The notes beneath the pieces were generated by a model. That model did no database searches. It worked only from the letters and a program-made list of their open reading frames with translations, and had not been told where the DNA came from. Positions 1 to 12,393 of a stretch of DNA of 29,766 nucleotides are shown one piece after another. How positions within the stretch are numbered: the first letter of the stretch is position 1; every line of letters starts with the position of its first letter. A program made the position numbers and the translations under genes. Source of the stretch: Circinella minor (taxonomy: Eukaryota; Mucoromycota; Mucoromycetes; Mucorales; Lichtheimiaceae); assembly GCA_016758965.1 (NCBI GenBank), contig JAEPRB010000367.1:1-29766 (forward strand), given 5' to 3'.

Positions 1-21
1 AATATAGATTTTTTATTTCAG

Positions 22-406
22 GTACATGTCTTCAAGCTGAAGTACTGGATTCTTCGAAAGGATATGTCTGCCGTTTGACTTGTAGTAAGGAATACCATAT
101 TCCCGAAAAACCAGATATGATTTCTGCGGAACTATTCCCATTGATGAAATTGACATTACAAATAAAGGTATGTTGTTTTATCTTTATATAAGATGATCAA
201 ATGAATATTGATATTATAGTTACTAACATGTACAGCTGTTTACTGCAGGCAATCACAAAAAACTCTATTACAAAACATTCAAAATGTCCAAACGTGATCA
301 AGCCAAAAAACACAAAAATTCAGTTTTCGCAACACAAGATTCAGAAACCGTCATCAAAATACCTCAAACATTCACTATATCCAGCACAAAAAAAACCGAC
401 ATATAA
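22..406 (+). CDS. 3' end of an unidentified gene (two exons, 5' partial)
   Basis: The window opens inside an intron that ends at TTTCAG (16-21). An exon follows at 22-167 and reads openly from codon 24 (TCLQAEVLDSSKGYVCR...). It ends at a GTATGT donor at 168. The intron has a textbook TACTAAC branch site (221-227) with AGs at 235 and 248. Using the AG at 235 gives a last exon 236-406 (LFTAGNHKKLYYKTFKMSK...) ending in TAA. Using the AG at 248 also stays open, in a different frame, to 431. I prefer the first because it reads more like protein, although its AG is only 9 nt after the branch A. The C-terminus is Lys-rich and probably disordered. I do not recognise the family. Confidence 0.55.
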
Positions 407-2302
407 AAATATTCTTCTTTTAACCGCCTAAAACCAGTATTGTCTCGTTTCTTTTTTTTTTACCATCAACAAAATTACTACAACATTTAAATTGCTTCTA
501 TTCAAAAATATCACACATAATTCACTTCTTTATTTACACTACAAAATACCCATTTTTTTCTTTATCATCTAATTCAAACACTGTTTTTTTTTATCAACTT
601 GAAGATATGCACCAAAAATTGATATCATTGCATCCATAGTACATAACGTCTGTGAAATAGCTTTTTCTTCCCTACCCTCAAATACATATATATTTTTTCT
701 CATACTTATACTCACTTGGGAAATCATATTTTACTGGTATTTTTTTCTTTGGTCAGATGATGTTGGTGTGTATATTTTGAGTAATGAGATAGTAATGAAA
801 GAAATACTGTGAGCTCGAAAAAGAGAAAAGACGAGATGTGTGTTATTATGTAGATATGATGAGGAGTGGGTAATGTAGTCGGATTTATTCTAATGTTTTT
901 CCATTTAATAACAAATCGATCATATTTACCCTTCCAAATAAAATATTTCGAAGTGTTTAAATGACCAAACTACATATTTAGAAAATAATAATACTTGGTT
1001 GTGATATTAAATATAGTACAGTGTATGAATTACCTGAATCCGCTAATTTATCTTTCCATTGATATGAGAATTGATACGGTACTTTATTTCTTTGTCTGGC
1101 CTCATGAGAAGAAGGTATTTTAACTATCTGTCACCACTTTTGACCAAACAAAAAATTTGTTGTATGACAATGCATATAAAACACAAATTGTTCTGACAAA
1201 ACTTTATATTTTATTATCGTGAACTTCTTTTATTTTATGTATTCTTCTCTTCAACAGACTACATACTACCATAATATGATCTTTCCACATACTGTTTTTT
1301 CTTAGTTTCTTTTTGTTGTATTTAAACCTTTTTAAGATGACGAATATATGGTTATTTCTTTAATATGAAAGTCTTCACCTCTCATTTTCTTCATAAATCG
1401 TCTAGATGCTCTACATTGACGCGTGGTGTGCTTGTTTTCGATAATATACTGCTTTTATTGTAAAAGCTGTTTTTTAAAAAGAAAAAAAAAAAGTCTCTTT
1501 CAATAATATTTATAGCTTTTAATAGTGCCACTCACTTAAAGCTTAAATTAGCAATCGCCATTTCACTTTTATCAGTCTGCAACATTTTTTTACTAGGTGC
1601 GACATAGCCTTGTCTGCCAAAAGTTTTTAAAATCAATCACGATCCAGTCCTCTGAGTAAATCAAAGATTATATTTGGTAGGTAAAATTCAACCACTTGAT
1701 CTCAGCAAGGATACATTTTCGACTCGTATTCAAACAAACCATGTAAAGGCTGTTGATATTTTTTTTGAGTACTGAAACAAAACATACCTATAAAATAAAT
1801 TATTACGTAGGTGCAAAGCATGTTCAATGATTTACAAAGTCCTGCAATTCACACTAATGATTGCAATTTGCCCGAAATTTCCGCTCGCTATACTGTACGT
1901 AAGTCAAAAAAAAAATAGAAATGCTATGAAAGTAGTTGAGAAAAACCTACACCCTTTTGATATAGAATGTAAATAAATGATAATGGGTAGATAATACAGA
2001 TGTATAATAAAAATAGATAATGTATTATGATATTAAGATAGTAATGTTGTGTTCTTTTTGTCCTTATTATTACATATTAATATATATGTAATATAAAAAG
2101 AGAGAAAGAGAGAAATAATGTAAGATATGTATAAAATAACTTATATATGTGCTTAATGGAATGCAAAAAAAAAAAAAAAAATACGTGGTGAAAGAAATAT
2201 TCATCGACAATGAAAAAGAATTAGGAGAATTATATATTTATGCGACTAAAGAAAAAAGAAGAGGAAAGGTAAAAACGGGAACTAGGAGATATGATCATGA
2301 AT
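407..2302. other. Intergenic region, no gene seen
   Basis: About 1.9 kb between the stop of the left-edge gene (+) and the stop of the anillin-like gene (-), so it should hold two convergent 3' UTRs. It is AT-rich with many short T and A runs, including A18 near 2167-2184. No reading frame of useful length, no tRNA-like box and no clear inverted-repeat element was found on either strand. Confidence 0.6.
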
Positions 2303-4410
2303 TTACCACATGAATTTAGAAGGAACAGTATTAGTTGCAAAGTCATCATCATCGTCATCATCATCCGAACCAAATGCACTTTCATAACCACTATAGTAAC
2401 TTCCACCATCCAATTCATAACTACTGGTTGTTGAATAAGATAATGTGGATATACTTGTACCACGAGCATTTTCCATATCACGATATTGATTTAAAAGTGT
2501 AGCTACATAAGCCAATGCTTGTTCCCAATCACGCGATGCTGTCATACTATCCGGTAAAACATACATGCGACATTCAAATAATGTTGTTTCTTCTAGATAC
2601 CGAAGATCATGCTTGTGTAATGCTTTTTCAGTGAATTGTAAAGCCAGTCCAAGTGAACCCACATCGACTTGACGTTCATCATCATCTGTGGGTGGATGTG
2701 ATACATGGACAAAATAATCCAGTGGTATTTCATAGGAAGGAGGTCGTGATTCTTTAAATTCAAAATCGTATAGTAATAATCTTGTTCCGTGTAAAGATGC
2801 CCAAAAACGCTCCCATTTCTATGATAAGCATATATATTTAAAAATATAGAAATTGTTAATCATTAAATAATAATAAATTTCTATTTGTCTATATAATATG
2901 AGACTTACAGGCGTAGCACGACCACGAATATACACAGTAATATATCCTGCATAGATACTTTTATTATCCAACAAAACTTGAGCACCACTACTAACATACG
3001 TTCCATAAATCACCAACAATTGACATGCAGGAGCTGATCCTAATGTAATACGACGTAACACTTTATCTCCAGGTTGTACAGATATTCTAAATTCTTCTTT
3101 ACCAATCATTGTTTCTTCTTGTAAATGAGCGCGTGCATTAAATAGGGATGGTTTTTGTTGAGTGAATACTTTTAAAATTGCATTTGTTGGTTGATCAATA
3201 TCACTAAAAAAATTAATTACATGTACGTTAGACTCTCGTTTTCTGTTATTTTTTATTTACTACATTTAATGGACAGAAATACTTGCAATAAAAATGTTTC
3301 ATCAATATCGGCTTGAATATTATGTTTGCCACATTTTTCAGCTATAATATGCCCACCACTACAAATGCATTTGTCTACTTGAACAGCACATCGAAAGTAA
3401 CATGCTATTATTAATGATAATTTTGATAATGTTAAAAAGAAATGACATATTAGCACATATTTATATATTCAATAGAAAAACAGTAAAAGGACCTTTATTA
3501 TTTTCTTACGTTTAGATGCATTTTGGCTCACAATTTGAATAACTTGAAACAATTAAAAAAAAAAAAAATTAGTATACGTTATATTACATGTATAAAGACG
3601 AAAAAAAAAATCTTACAAATCGAGAATATTAATTTATTACTTACCTCGAAGATAAAATGTCGCCTTGGGCACGGCAACACTTATTGGTTGTTGAACTAAT
3701 GGACTACATATAAAATAACAACAACAATAAAAAAAAATTAGAACTTGTTATAATAATAATAATAATAATAATTAAAAAGTATCTTTTACTTTTGTTTTTC
3801 AGAAATACAAAGTTATATAATAATATCAACTCACTTACAAAGTTTGACTTCTTGTTATAGGTTTACGAAGTACAATAGATCCAGAACAATCTAATAATGG
3901 ATGTCGCAAACCTTCTGCAGAGACAGGTTCTCGTTTGACCCAAGCTAATTTTTCAGCTGGTAATTGGTCAAGTGTATCACAAGGTCCATTATAATGTACA
4001 ACTGGATCTGATCCTCCTATTGTTCCATTTTTATAATTTTTATTATTATTATTTGATGATCTTCCGGAAGAATTCGTTCCTCCTATTTGTGTTGCTACTT
4101 GTGTTGATGATGTTGATAAGACTGTTCCCGAAATTTTTGTGGTTAAATTAGGTCGTTTTTTTGTATCTGCTGTGAATGAAGTAGATGGACCAATACGTTT
4201 ATGTGAGGTTCCACCCAGTCTAATTTGTGTACCAGCTGTTGAAAGTTGATGAAATGATTTACTGAAAAAGTTCCTGAAAGAAGCCGAAGATAATCCTTTA
4301 ATTGTTAGAGAAGTGGAAGCACCACCTGTTCCTAATCGACGCGGAGAAGAAGTAGATATTGAAGGTGAAGATGGTAATAATGGATTTTTTACTGTTGGAT
4401 AATCTGGCAT
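2303..4410 (-). CDS. Anillin-like C2/PH-domain protein (cytokinesis/septum scaffold)
   Basis: Six exons: 4410-3839, 3703-3645, 3542-3510, 3404-3287, 3203-2909 and 2818-2303. They sum to 1593 nt (530 aa). The N-terminal 190 residues are Ser/Thr-rich and disordered. Exons 2-5 form a C2-like fold resembling the anillin homology domain (YLRVIQIVSQNAS, FRCAVQVD, then DIDQPTNAILKVFTQ, where human anillin has DVSNDFEINIEVYS). A PH domain follows (AGYITVYIRG, KWERFWASLHG) and closes with a helix DWEQALAYVATLLNQY. The tail has eight consecutive Asp. Anillin, Mid1 and Bud4 proteins couple septins and the actomyosin ring to the membrane at the division site. I start at MPDYPT because upstream sequence in frame is AT-rich UTR-like. 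Domain architecture is well supported; the family name is by resemblance. Confidence 0.72.
3204..3286 (-). other. Probable GC-AG intron
   Basis: Between exons 4 and 5 of the anillin-like gene no GT donor gives the right phase: GTATTT gives phase 0, GTAGTA and GTAAAT give phase 1, and phase 2 is needed. A GCAAGT hexamer (minus strand, 3286-3281) is the consensus GC-AG donor and gives exactly phase 2, yielding ETFLF-DIDQPTNA across the junction. A CTAAC branch-like site lies upstream of the TTTTTTTAG acceptor at 3204. Intron length is 83 nt. Confidence 0.65.
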
Positions 4411-4690
4411 TTGAAGAGAAACTAGTTTTATAATGTGGTGAAGAAAAACAAGAAGGAGAAAAAAAAAATGTCGTAAAAACAAAATAAAAAGAAAAAAGTA
4501 CCCGAATGATGAAAAATAATAATGACAGGAACGTTTAATCGGAACTTTTTTTCTTTTTTTCTTTGGTTTGTTATTTATTGTTTTTGAACTCTGTTTTTTT
4601 TTTTTTTACTTATTAAAATCCTGTCTAAAATAGAATGAAATATATACATAATATTATGTTGTATAACAACAACCTTTTTTTTTATCCTTC

Positions 4691-7600
4691 TTAAATTAAC
4701 CATTCACATAATGTTACTGCTAATGATGTGCCTACACCAATCAACGCTTGTAACATAAACCTTGGAGCAAAAATCTTCCATGTCATTAAATGTCTTCTTA
4801 AAATAAGAACAAATATGGCAGATAAACATGTTGGTATTGCTTGTAATATCACGATAAGATAAATGAATAATCGATGATCCTGTAATAGTTGTTTGCTGCG
4901 GATGGAAGATCCACTTTGTTGACTACTATAATAGCGTATAGACAAAAATCCCAGCCAAGTCATTATATAACCAGATAATGTTGACAAGGCAACTAATGTA
5001 GCACCTCCATAATAATTCATATCATCAAATCCAATAAAGGCTGCTTTCCATGGTAACGATGTAAATGTAGCTTGATGTGAAGTGACAAAAAATAAATGAT
5101 GTCCGATGATATAAATTAATGCAATTTGGATATAGTGTGTCAAATGGGAGCCCTCTTGTCTATTGGTTGTTGTTTTAATTATATCTTTTGTCGGTGTTCT
5201 TGTTCTTATCAAAAGACTCATAATGAGAGGAGAAGTCAATAGAATGGTGCTTCCCAGAGGTTGTTGAAGTATTGCCAGAGTCACACTCCACATGAATAAC
5301 AATAATGTTAGATAAGATGCAGAATTACCATTTTTTTTGTTGAATATACAGATGTTACTGAAAAAGGTAGAGAACAAGGTAATTGCATAAACCATCCGTG
5401 GTGCATACACGTCAAGTATTTTGATACATGTTGTATACAAGTCATGTGACAATTTTATATTGATGGACAATGGATTGGAAAAAATTAGTTGCATGCTGAA
5501 TATTGTCGTTGGTGGATTATAAATATCATCGTCAAAGTTAAATTGTTGTATATTTAATCCTAACGCATCCTCATGGGGTGAACTTTGATAAATAGTAGTT
5601 ATTTGTCGTATAAATACAATAAAAAGTGAAATCGAATATGCAACGGTAAATATAATCGCTTTCCAATCCTTCTTGTTGTTGTTCATAATTAACATTCGAT
5701 AGAAAACTCGTGGTAGGAAATAAAAACACAAAAATGCATTGAATAGAATATAGCCCATGTTAATAAAATGAGAACCTTCTCCTCCAAACTTGATATATCC
5801 ATTATGGATATAGCTGCAATAAGGAAATTGTTCTTCTCGACATTGTCCAGTCAATCCAGTCAATCGAATCCATACCAATACAATCAACGGGGGTATCATT
5901 AATCCAAGTACATTTTGTAAATTTAAAGTAGTACGGTGAGTCACAACGGACTGAAAAAACCAAAGGATACATAATGTGGCAGCGATGTATCGTGTACCTC
6001 GATCTTCCCAAATAACAAAACTGTTGGATGCTAACGTAAATGCATTGATCAAGGTACCAAAAACCAAAAAGATCCAATCCAATGGTATTCTTTTTTTAAC
6101 AGAGACAATCGTTCTTTCTGTTTCCAATTTTCTTTTACTTGATGATGATGATGAAAAAGGTATAGTAAGAAACAAAATGGCCAATGCCATACAATTTGCG
6201 GCAATAATGACATCGCTCCATCCCATCTTTTCAAACCAGTCATAATATTGAGCATTCTTGAATAAAACTATTCCTCCCAATGTAATTATCATGGTGATTA
6301 TCCAAACGGTAAGGAAGTGACGTAGAGAAATACTTGAATGATTGGAATCGATTGCCACAGATACAGTTGCACATGTTGTCAAGATCAGTATTATGATACC
6401 CATCACCATGGACCCAACATCAAATTGTGCCCATATAGCATCACAATATTTAATGGTGCTTATAAGAAATGTATCATATTCAAATATAATCTGTTCCATT
6501 AATTGAATAGTATCATTGTCGTTGTCACTGTCGTGATGTTGCTGTTGGTAATTGTTGCTAAACATACGTTCAGCATTCCAAAAATGTTGATAAATAGGGT
6601 CAAGCGAGCTAGGCGCAAATCCAGGATGTTGTGTATGATTCCAATAAGTACCCAGATAATTATATACTTGTAGTGCATTTCGTCGAAACTCTTGAGCCAT
6701 ATGAAGTAATATTTGATCGTTCCTTTTATTTTGTGGTTGTTTTTGATCATTATCATAATCACTTGACATAAGAACATCAGGAAGCAACGCACCAAGATTA
6801 CCAAATGGAATTGGAACATCTAATAAATAAGCCAATGTCGGTACGAGATGAATTTGAGAAGCGATTGGATAATGTGTAGCATTATAACTAAGTCGATCAA
6901 CGATTTCTTGAATTGGATACCCTAATTTTTCCGTTCTTCTTTGATGAATTCGATTAAACAAATCATGATAGTTATAATCATCATTATCATTCTTCATTGT
7001 GAGTTGTCGACCAGAATATAAAAATAATCCACTCATTAATTCCTCGACACTTTCACCTCCATGATCTCCTTCAACCGACATGCCATGATCACCCATCACC
7101 ACTAATAATGTATCTTGGTCAACAACGGATGTTAGTCGTTCAATTACATCATTCATTTGTGATAATTTATTAGCCATATTGGGATGAGAAGGACCATAGG
7201 TATGACCACAATGATCCACGCCTAAAAAATGAGCAATGATTACTTGCCAGTCATCTTGGTCTTGACCCTTTTTCTCTTCTTGAGAAGAAATGAGAGGCCA
7301 TAAATGAGAAAGAATTCGATTATCCACGGTATGAAGATCAAACATTTTAAAACTATCACTTTCAAATGTTTTGTTACGATCATTAAATACTTCAGGAAAT
7401 AAATTAACCCAAGTATCATCCCCCATAAAATAAATATTATCATAACGTTGTCGTATATGTCGTAAAAGATGATCTTCATTCACAGCTGAAGAAGCAAAAT
7501 TGGCACCTGCATCTATAAATGTAGGTAAAGAACCTGTCATTAATCCTTTTACACGTTGCATGGTGGTTGTGGGTGGATCAGCACGAAATTGATATAAAAG

Positions 7601-8026
7601 TGATGATGATGGATTTAAACGATGTAACTTTTCAATAATTGGAAATTGATTGAGATAATATTGTTGTTGCTGGTTGTTGTTCATATCCATATCAGTTAAA
7701 AAGTCGAAACGTAGAGCATCAATAATAATCATGATGACGCGATCAAATGGTTTTTTGGCTGGAATGGTAGGAGGATGAAGTTTATCATAAATATTACTAT
7801 CATTGTTGTTGTCATTGTTGTAACTGTTGCTGTTGGTATCGTATAATGGAAATTGATCCCAGACATCATGTTGAGTGGCCTGAATATCAAGTGTTTGACG
7901 TGTTAACAAGAAACCTTTAAGAAAAAAGTAAAGACCAAAAATTTGTAAACATGTTAAACAAAAGAGTATAAATGAATGGGATGGGTGAAATAACTTGGAC
8001 ATTGTTCCATTACAACAATGAACCAA
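4691..8026 (-). CDS. GPI13: GPI ethanolamine phosphate transferase 3 (PIG-O/Gpi13)
   Basis: Intronless, 1111 aa, close to human PIG-O (about 1089) and yeast Gpi13 (about 1017). The enzyme adds ethanolamine phosphate to the third mannose of the GPI precursor in the ER lumen; this group later links to the protein. An N-terminal signal anchor (about residues 18-42, ending GFLLTR, a PIG-O hallmark) is followed by the alkaline-phosphatase-like lumenal domain. Metal and catalytic motifs are visible: IIIDALRFDF near residue 103, LGVDHCGHTYGPSHPNM, and VMGDHGMSVEGDHGGES. The C-terminal half is a series of hydrophobic membrane segments. Asn-rich and Gln-rich stretches (NNDNNNDSN, NNQQQQ) are lineage inserts. 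Met1 is used; Met9 (8002) is an alternative start just before the anchor. Confidence 0.95.
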   Translation of the reverse strand: MVHCCNGTMSKLFHPSHSFILFCLTCLQIFGLYFFLKGFLLTRQTLDIQATQHDVWDQFPLYDTNSNSYNNDNNNDSNIYDKLHPPTIPAKKPFDRVIMIIIDALRFDFLTDMDMNNNQQQQYYLNQFPIIEKLHRLNPSSSLLYQFRADPPTTTMQRVKGLMTGSLPTFIDAGANFASSAVNEDHLLRHIRQRYDNIYFMGDDTWVNLFPEVFNDRNKTFESDSFKMFDLHTVDNRILSHLWPLISSQEEKKGQDQDDWQVIIAHFLGVDHCGHTYGPSHPNMANKLSQMNDVIERLTSVVDQDTLLVVMGDHGMSVEGDHGGESVEELMSGLFLYSGRQLTMKNDNDDYNYHDLFNRIHQRRTEKLGYPIQEIVDRLSYNATHYPIASQIHLVPTLAYLLDVPIPFGNLGALLPDVLMSSDYDNDQKQPQNKRNDQILLHMAQEFRRNALQVYNYLGTYWNHTQHPGFAPSSLDPIYQHFWNAERMFSNNYQQQHHDSDNDNDTIQLMEQIIFEYDTFLISTIKYCDAIWAQFDVGSMVMGIIILILTTCATVSVAIDSNHSSISLRHFLTVWIITMIITLGGIVLFKNAQYYDWFEKMGWSDVIIAANCMALAILFLTIPFSSSSSSKRKLETERTIVSVKKRIPLDWIFLVFGTLINAFTLASNSFVIWEDRGTRYIAATLCILWFFQSVVTHRTTLNLQNVLGLMIPPLIVLVWIRLTGLTGQCREEQFPYCSYIHNGYIKFGGEGSHFINMGYILFNAFLCFYFLPRVFYRMLIMNNNKKDWKAIIFTVAYSISLFIVFIRQITTIYQSSPHEDALGLNIQQFNFDDDIYNPPTTIFSMQLIFSNPLSINIKLSHDLYTTCIKILDVYAPRMVYAITLFSTFFSNICIFNKKNGNSASYLTLLLFMWSVTLAILQQPLGSTILLTSPLIMSLLIRTRTPTKDIIKTTTNRQEGSHLTHYIQIALIYIIGHHLFFVTSHQATFTSLPWKAAFIGFDDMNYYGGATLVALSTLSGYIMTWLGFLSIRYYSSQQSGSSIRSKQLLQDHRLFIYLIVILQAIPTCLSAIFVLILRRHLMTWKIFAPRFMLQALIGVGTSLAVTLCEWLI

Positions 8027-8506
8027 CCAAAAAGGAGAGTGAGAACGGTAGAAAATAGATTAAAAGTAAAAAGTACAATACGCGTGTGTGTTCCTTATAT
8101 TATTACAACAAAGAGAGGGGCGGGGGGAAACGGAAACCGAAAAAAAAAACCATTGTGTAACCTCAAATGAGAATAAGCTTGATGTATATAATTCACTATT
8201 ACAAGTTCCCATATTAAAAAAAGTATGTTTATTATTTTTATATATTATTCTTATAGAAACATTGAGTCCATATAAAGTCATTAAAAGTATAATATAATTA
8301 GCTATAATTCATAAGTTCATACTTTTGCTATTCATCCAAAATAGCATGATTTTTGAAGTGATACCTGTATATAAAAAAAAAAAATGCACATTTTACCTCC
8401 AAGTGACTTGCTTTTTTTTAATAAGGCAAAGTCGAGAGCTTAACTTTTTTTTTTTTTTTTCGTTGTCTCTTTTCGTTTGACACATCGCCACTTGTAAAGA
8501 ATAAAT
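8027..8506. promoter_or_regulatory. Divergent promoter between GPI13 and RPB5
   Basis: This 480-bp gap separates two head-to-head genes. It contains a purine-rich GA/G run (8110-8150) and an ACGCGT hexamer (about 8080-8085) that matches the MCB core bound by Mbp1-type factors. On the RPB5 side a long T tract (8445-8460) and CT-rich stretch precede the start codon. No further gene is visible. The regulatory reading is inferred from position and motifs. Confidence 0.45.
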
Positions 8507-9531
8507 ATGGATTCCAGTAGTAATAACGAAGCAACACGATTGTGGCGAGTATACCGTACTGCACATCAAATGGTTCATGACAGAGTAAGTGAACTATACT
8601 ATATTACTGTTTTTTTTATCTACTCTTTTCTTCAATTGAATCGATCATTTAAATATGAAACAAAAAAAAAAACAAACGATATAGGGTTATTTAGTATCAC
8701 AATCCGACCTTGATATCGAACTTGAATCCTTTAAACGTCAATTTGCACCTACGGGTGATGTTGAGTATGTTTTTTTTTTTTTTTTTAGTTCATTAATTCT
8801 TTGTATATATAATATACAACACTTTTATACTCATATCACTTTTTTTTTTTTTAGTCGTGATCATTTGACATTTGTTGTTCAAAAGAAAGATGATCCTACT
8901 GATCAGTTATTAGTATTTTTCCCCAAAGATAAATCTGTTGGTGTAAAACCTTTGAGACAGTAAGTTATATATATTATATATTTATATAATTTATCGATAT
9001 TAAATAAAAGTGGTGGAACTATGATAGATACGTCGAAAGAATGGCACAACAACAAATTCCAAAGGGTGTTTGTATTTATCAACAAACTATGACTTCATCA
9101 GCAAATAAAGTTATTCAATCACTTCCTTCTAAACATACTCTTGAATCTTTTCAAGAAAATGAATTACTTGTGAATATTACCCATCACGTCTTGGTTCCTA
9201 AACATGAAGTTTTGACATCTGAAGAAAAAGCAGCACTTTTACAAAGATAGTAAGTTTGAAAGAGAAAAAGGAGAAAAAGAAAAGGATTTTAACTAAATAT
9301 GTATCAATATAGTCGATTGAAAGAAACACAATTACCACGTATTCAACACTCTGATCCTGTAGCACGATACTATGGTTTGAGACGCGGTCAGGTAAAAAAG
9401 GAGGGAAAGGGGGGGGTTGGTAAAAAAAAAAGAATACACTTTTTAATATGAATTAAATATATTAGGTTGTCAAGATTTTACGTGAAAGTGAAACTGCTGG
9501 CCGTTATGTTAGTTACCGTCTTTGCATATAA
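8507..9531 (+). CDS. RPB5: DNA-directed RNA polymerases I, II and III subunit RPABC1 (Rpb5)
   Basis: Six exons: 8507-8584, 8685-8764, 8855-8959, 9028-9249, 9313-9391 and 9466-9531. They sum to 630 nt (209 aa), the normal length (human 210, yeast 215). Rpb5 is shared by the three nuclear RNA polymerases and sits at the lower jaw contacting downstream DNA. The N-terminal jaw begins [20 protein letters not shown] and runs through LTFVVQKK and LLVFFP. The conserved assembly domain is complete: [44 protein letters not shown], and the ending [14 protein letters not shown]. All junctions are GT-AG and phase-consistent. Introns are 63-100 nt, most with T-rich 3' ends. Confidence 0.97.
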
Positions 9532-10058
9532 TTCCATAATATTCTCTCTCTCTCTCTCTCTTTCTCATACACTCTTTTTTTTTTCTCGCTCTCACTCTCA
9601 ACCTCTTTTTCTTTTTTTTTTTACCTATACAAACATTACAAACACATTTCTTTCCTTATCCCATCTCGTATATATATAAAAAATATATATAAACATATAT
9701 ATAATTTGCATATAAAAATTTTCATTTTTAAGATCCATTAATATTATTATATTAATTAAAATATATCCATTATTTCAAAGTACGTAGAAATAAATTGGAT
9801 ATGCAATAATAATAATTTACAATGCCTTTGTAAAATGATGGATTATTCTCCATCTTTTATATGAATTAAATCGATCATAAAAAAAGAAAAGTTTTCATAT
9901 TAACAACAAAACATGTAGTAAGTAAAATGTATCCACAATTTAATATGAAATATGCAATAAAAAAAGGAAGGGGGGTTCATGGCTTTGATTTAGAGTGAAC
10001 AGGAAAGGGGGAAAGGTATGTGAGGGAAGGAGGGGAGGGTGGAAGGATAATAATATCT
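9532..10058. other. Convergent 3' region of RPB5 and the APSES gene
   Basis: Holds the 3' UTRs of two converging genes. It begins with a CT dinucleotide repeat (about 9543-9562) and pyrimidine tracts, continues as AT-rich sequence with TATATA runs near 9669-9703, and ends in a G/A-rich stretch (9961-10045). No gene was seen. Confidence 0.6.
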
Positions 10059-12393
10059 TTATCCACTTTCATTAAAAGATGCTAATAATGGTGATAACAT
10101 CATATCTACATTTTCATAAGCTACATTACAACACATAGAAATTAATCGCTTGTATTCTTGATATCGTTTTCCAGGTGTTTGTGTTTTTAATTGAATGATT
10201 TCATCCACCAATTCTTGTCGATTCTTTTGTAATGATGATAATTTATCTTCCAATTCTTTTGTATTTTTTATTAATTTTTCTTCTTCTTCTTCTTCATTAT
10301 CATGATCCTTTTTCTTCTCTTCTTTATCTTCTTGTTTTACTTTAGAAGTATCATTGTCGTCTTGTTTTATTGATAATCCATAATCATTATCATTCTTTTC
10401 AATCAATTGTGTTAATTTTTCCTTTTGAGCATAATGCATTAATTTTCTTAACCTTGTTTCTAACTCCTTAGCAGCTTCTTCTGCTTCATTCAATAAACCA
10501 GGATTAAGTCGAATTTGTTCCAAGATACGTCGTGTTTCAGCTAATCTTTTCCGTGTTAATTCTAAATCCACTCGTTTTTCTTTCACTGCTTGTTCTTTTT
10601 GTGTTAAATCACGTTCATAACTTCCTGCAAATCCATCAAATAATTGAGATGCTGTAGGTACGGATCGATCATTTGCTAAAATCATTTTAAACATGGATTC
10701 AATTTTTTGTCGTAAACGTGCACGTGCTGCTTGTTCACTTGCACTAATAGCTAAAGAAGGTGTCATTGCTGTTGATAATAATGAAGAAGAAGAAGATCCT
10801 CCTGTTCCTCCATGAATTGTATTTGATGTTGTTGTTGTTGATGATGATGGATTAGTGGTTGTACCCAATATATCATGTGAAAATCGTCCAGATCGTTCTA
10901 ATTCTGTTAAATAATCTTGTGCTGTCATTCCTTCTTCATTTGCAATTTCAGTACTTGCACCAGCATCAATTAAAAGTCGAACTAATTTCTTGTTGCCAAT
11001 TCTTGCAGCAATTGTTAATGCAGTATCACCATAAACATCTTGTACATTTAATATAGAAATTAATTCGGATCGATTGGAACCCAATTTATCAATTAAACAT
11101 TCCATATAATAACGTGATGCATGTACTTTTCCTTTCCAACTAGCAGTGGATGCGACATGATGAAAAACGGTTTGATCTTTTTTATCAATATTAAATATAG
11201 TTTTTTGTAACATATCAAGCATATAATGAAACGTTTTACGATCAAAATTATTGGTAAATAGAACACTACGCATAAGAGCCGTTTGACCTTTGAAATTAAC
11301 TCGATAAACATCCGCTTTTAAATGAATTAAAACTTTGACTGTTTGTAATTGTCCCATAGCAGCCGCCCAATGTAAACTTGTATGACCTTCATCATCAATA
11401 ATCACATTGACATCTAAATCACGTGGTGGATGTTGTAAAATAGATGGAACTTCTGTATTACCGGATATAAAGTTATGTAAAAGTTTTTGTGCATAAGAAG
11501 AATTGGTATTATCAAATCCTGAATCATCATCTTCTTCTGTTTCTTGTTGAAGTTGTTGTTGTTCTTTATTATGATTATGATTATTATTACGTTTCATACG
11601 TTTATTAGGTCTTGATGTGTGTTGTTGATGATGATGATAAGTCATGGGAGGTGGTAATAAATGTGTATCTACACCATCTGTTGTGGATCGAAATAATGGT
11701 GAAGGTGTACGTGAATGACCTGTACCAACGACGTGTTGATGATGATGATGTAAAGCATTTGGATCAATTAACATTGAATTATCATTTTCATGAAGTTCAC
11801 TATATTGTGAAGAATCTTCAGCATCGGAAGGTTCTACTTCTTCTTCATGCTTGACTCGTTTTCGTCGTGGTTCGCGTGCTCTTCGTGGACGAGTAGATGC
11901 GGCTGTAACATGTTTTGGTGCAACAGGTGGACTTTCGTCTCCTTTTACATAATCAAAAATAGGTTGTAATAATTGATCTACTTTATATTGTTGTGCTAAT
12001 GAAACACCACGTTCAAATGGAACCCAAGTACCTAATTTATAATATAAATGAAAGTTTTTTTTTTTTTTTTAATATATATAAATTAATTAAATTACAACCT
12101 ACACGAAAATAAAAATAAAAGTTTCTTTTTTTTTTTTTTTTTTTTACCTTGATATTTTCCATAACCACCTTGTACTTTTTCGTGTTTACCTACTTGAACT
12201 TCACGTTCTAAAATGCGTGTACGTTGAGGTTTATCGAAATCGGCTACTTTTAAAATTTGTGTAGCATTCAAATAAGCATCGGAACGTCGTCGCATTACAG
12301 CTACACCTTTACATAACATTTCATATACGGGTACACCAGAATAAGTTGCTTTAAATATTCGAGGAGGACTATTCGTATTATTACTTGTTGACA

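Noticed and set aside
407..2302. Possible tRNA or other RNA gene in the large gaps
   Set aside because: No B-box-like GGTTCGAATCC motif or cloverleaf-compatible pairing was found by eye here or in the other intergenic regions.
5976..6245. Plus-strand open frame opposite the GPI13 gene (and several minus-strand frames inside it)
   Set aside because: They lie within a single long, well-conserved coding exon and have low-complexity translations; they are shadows of GPI13.
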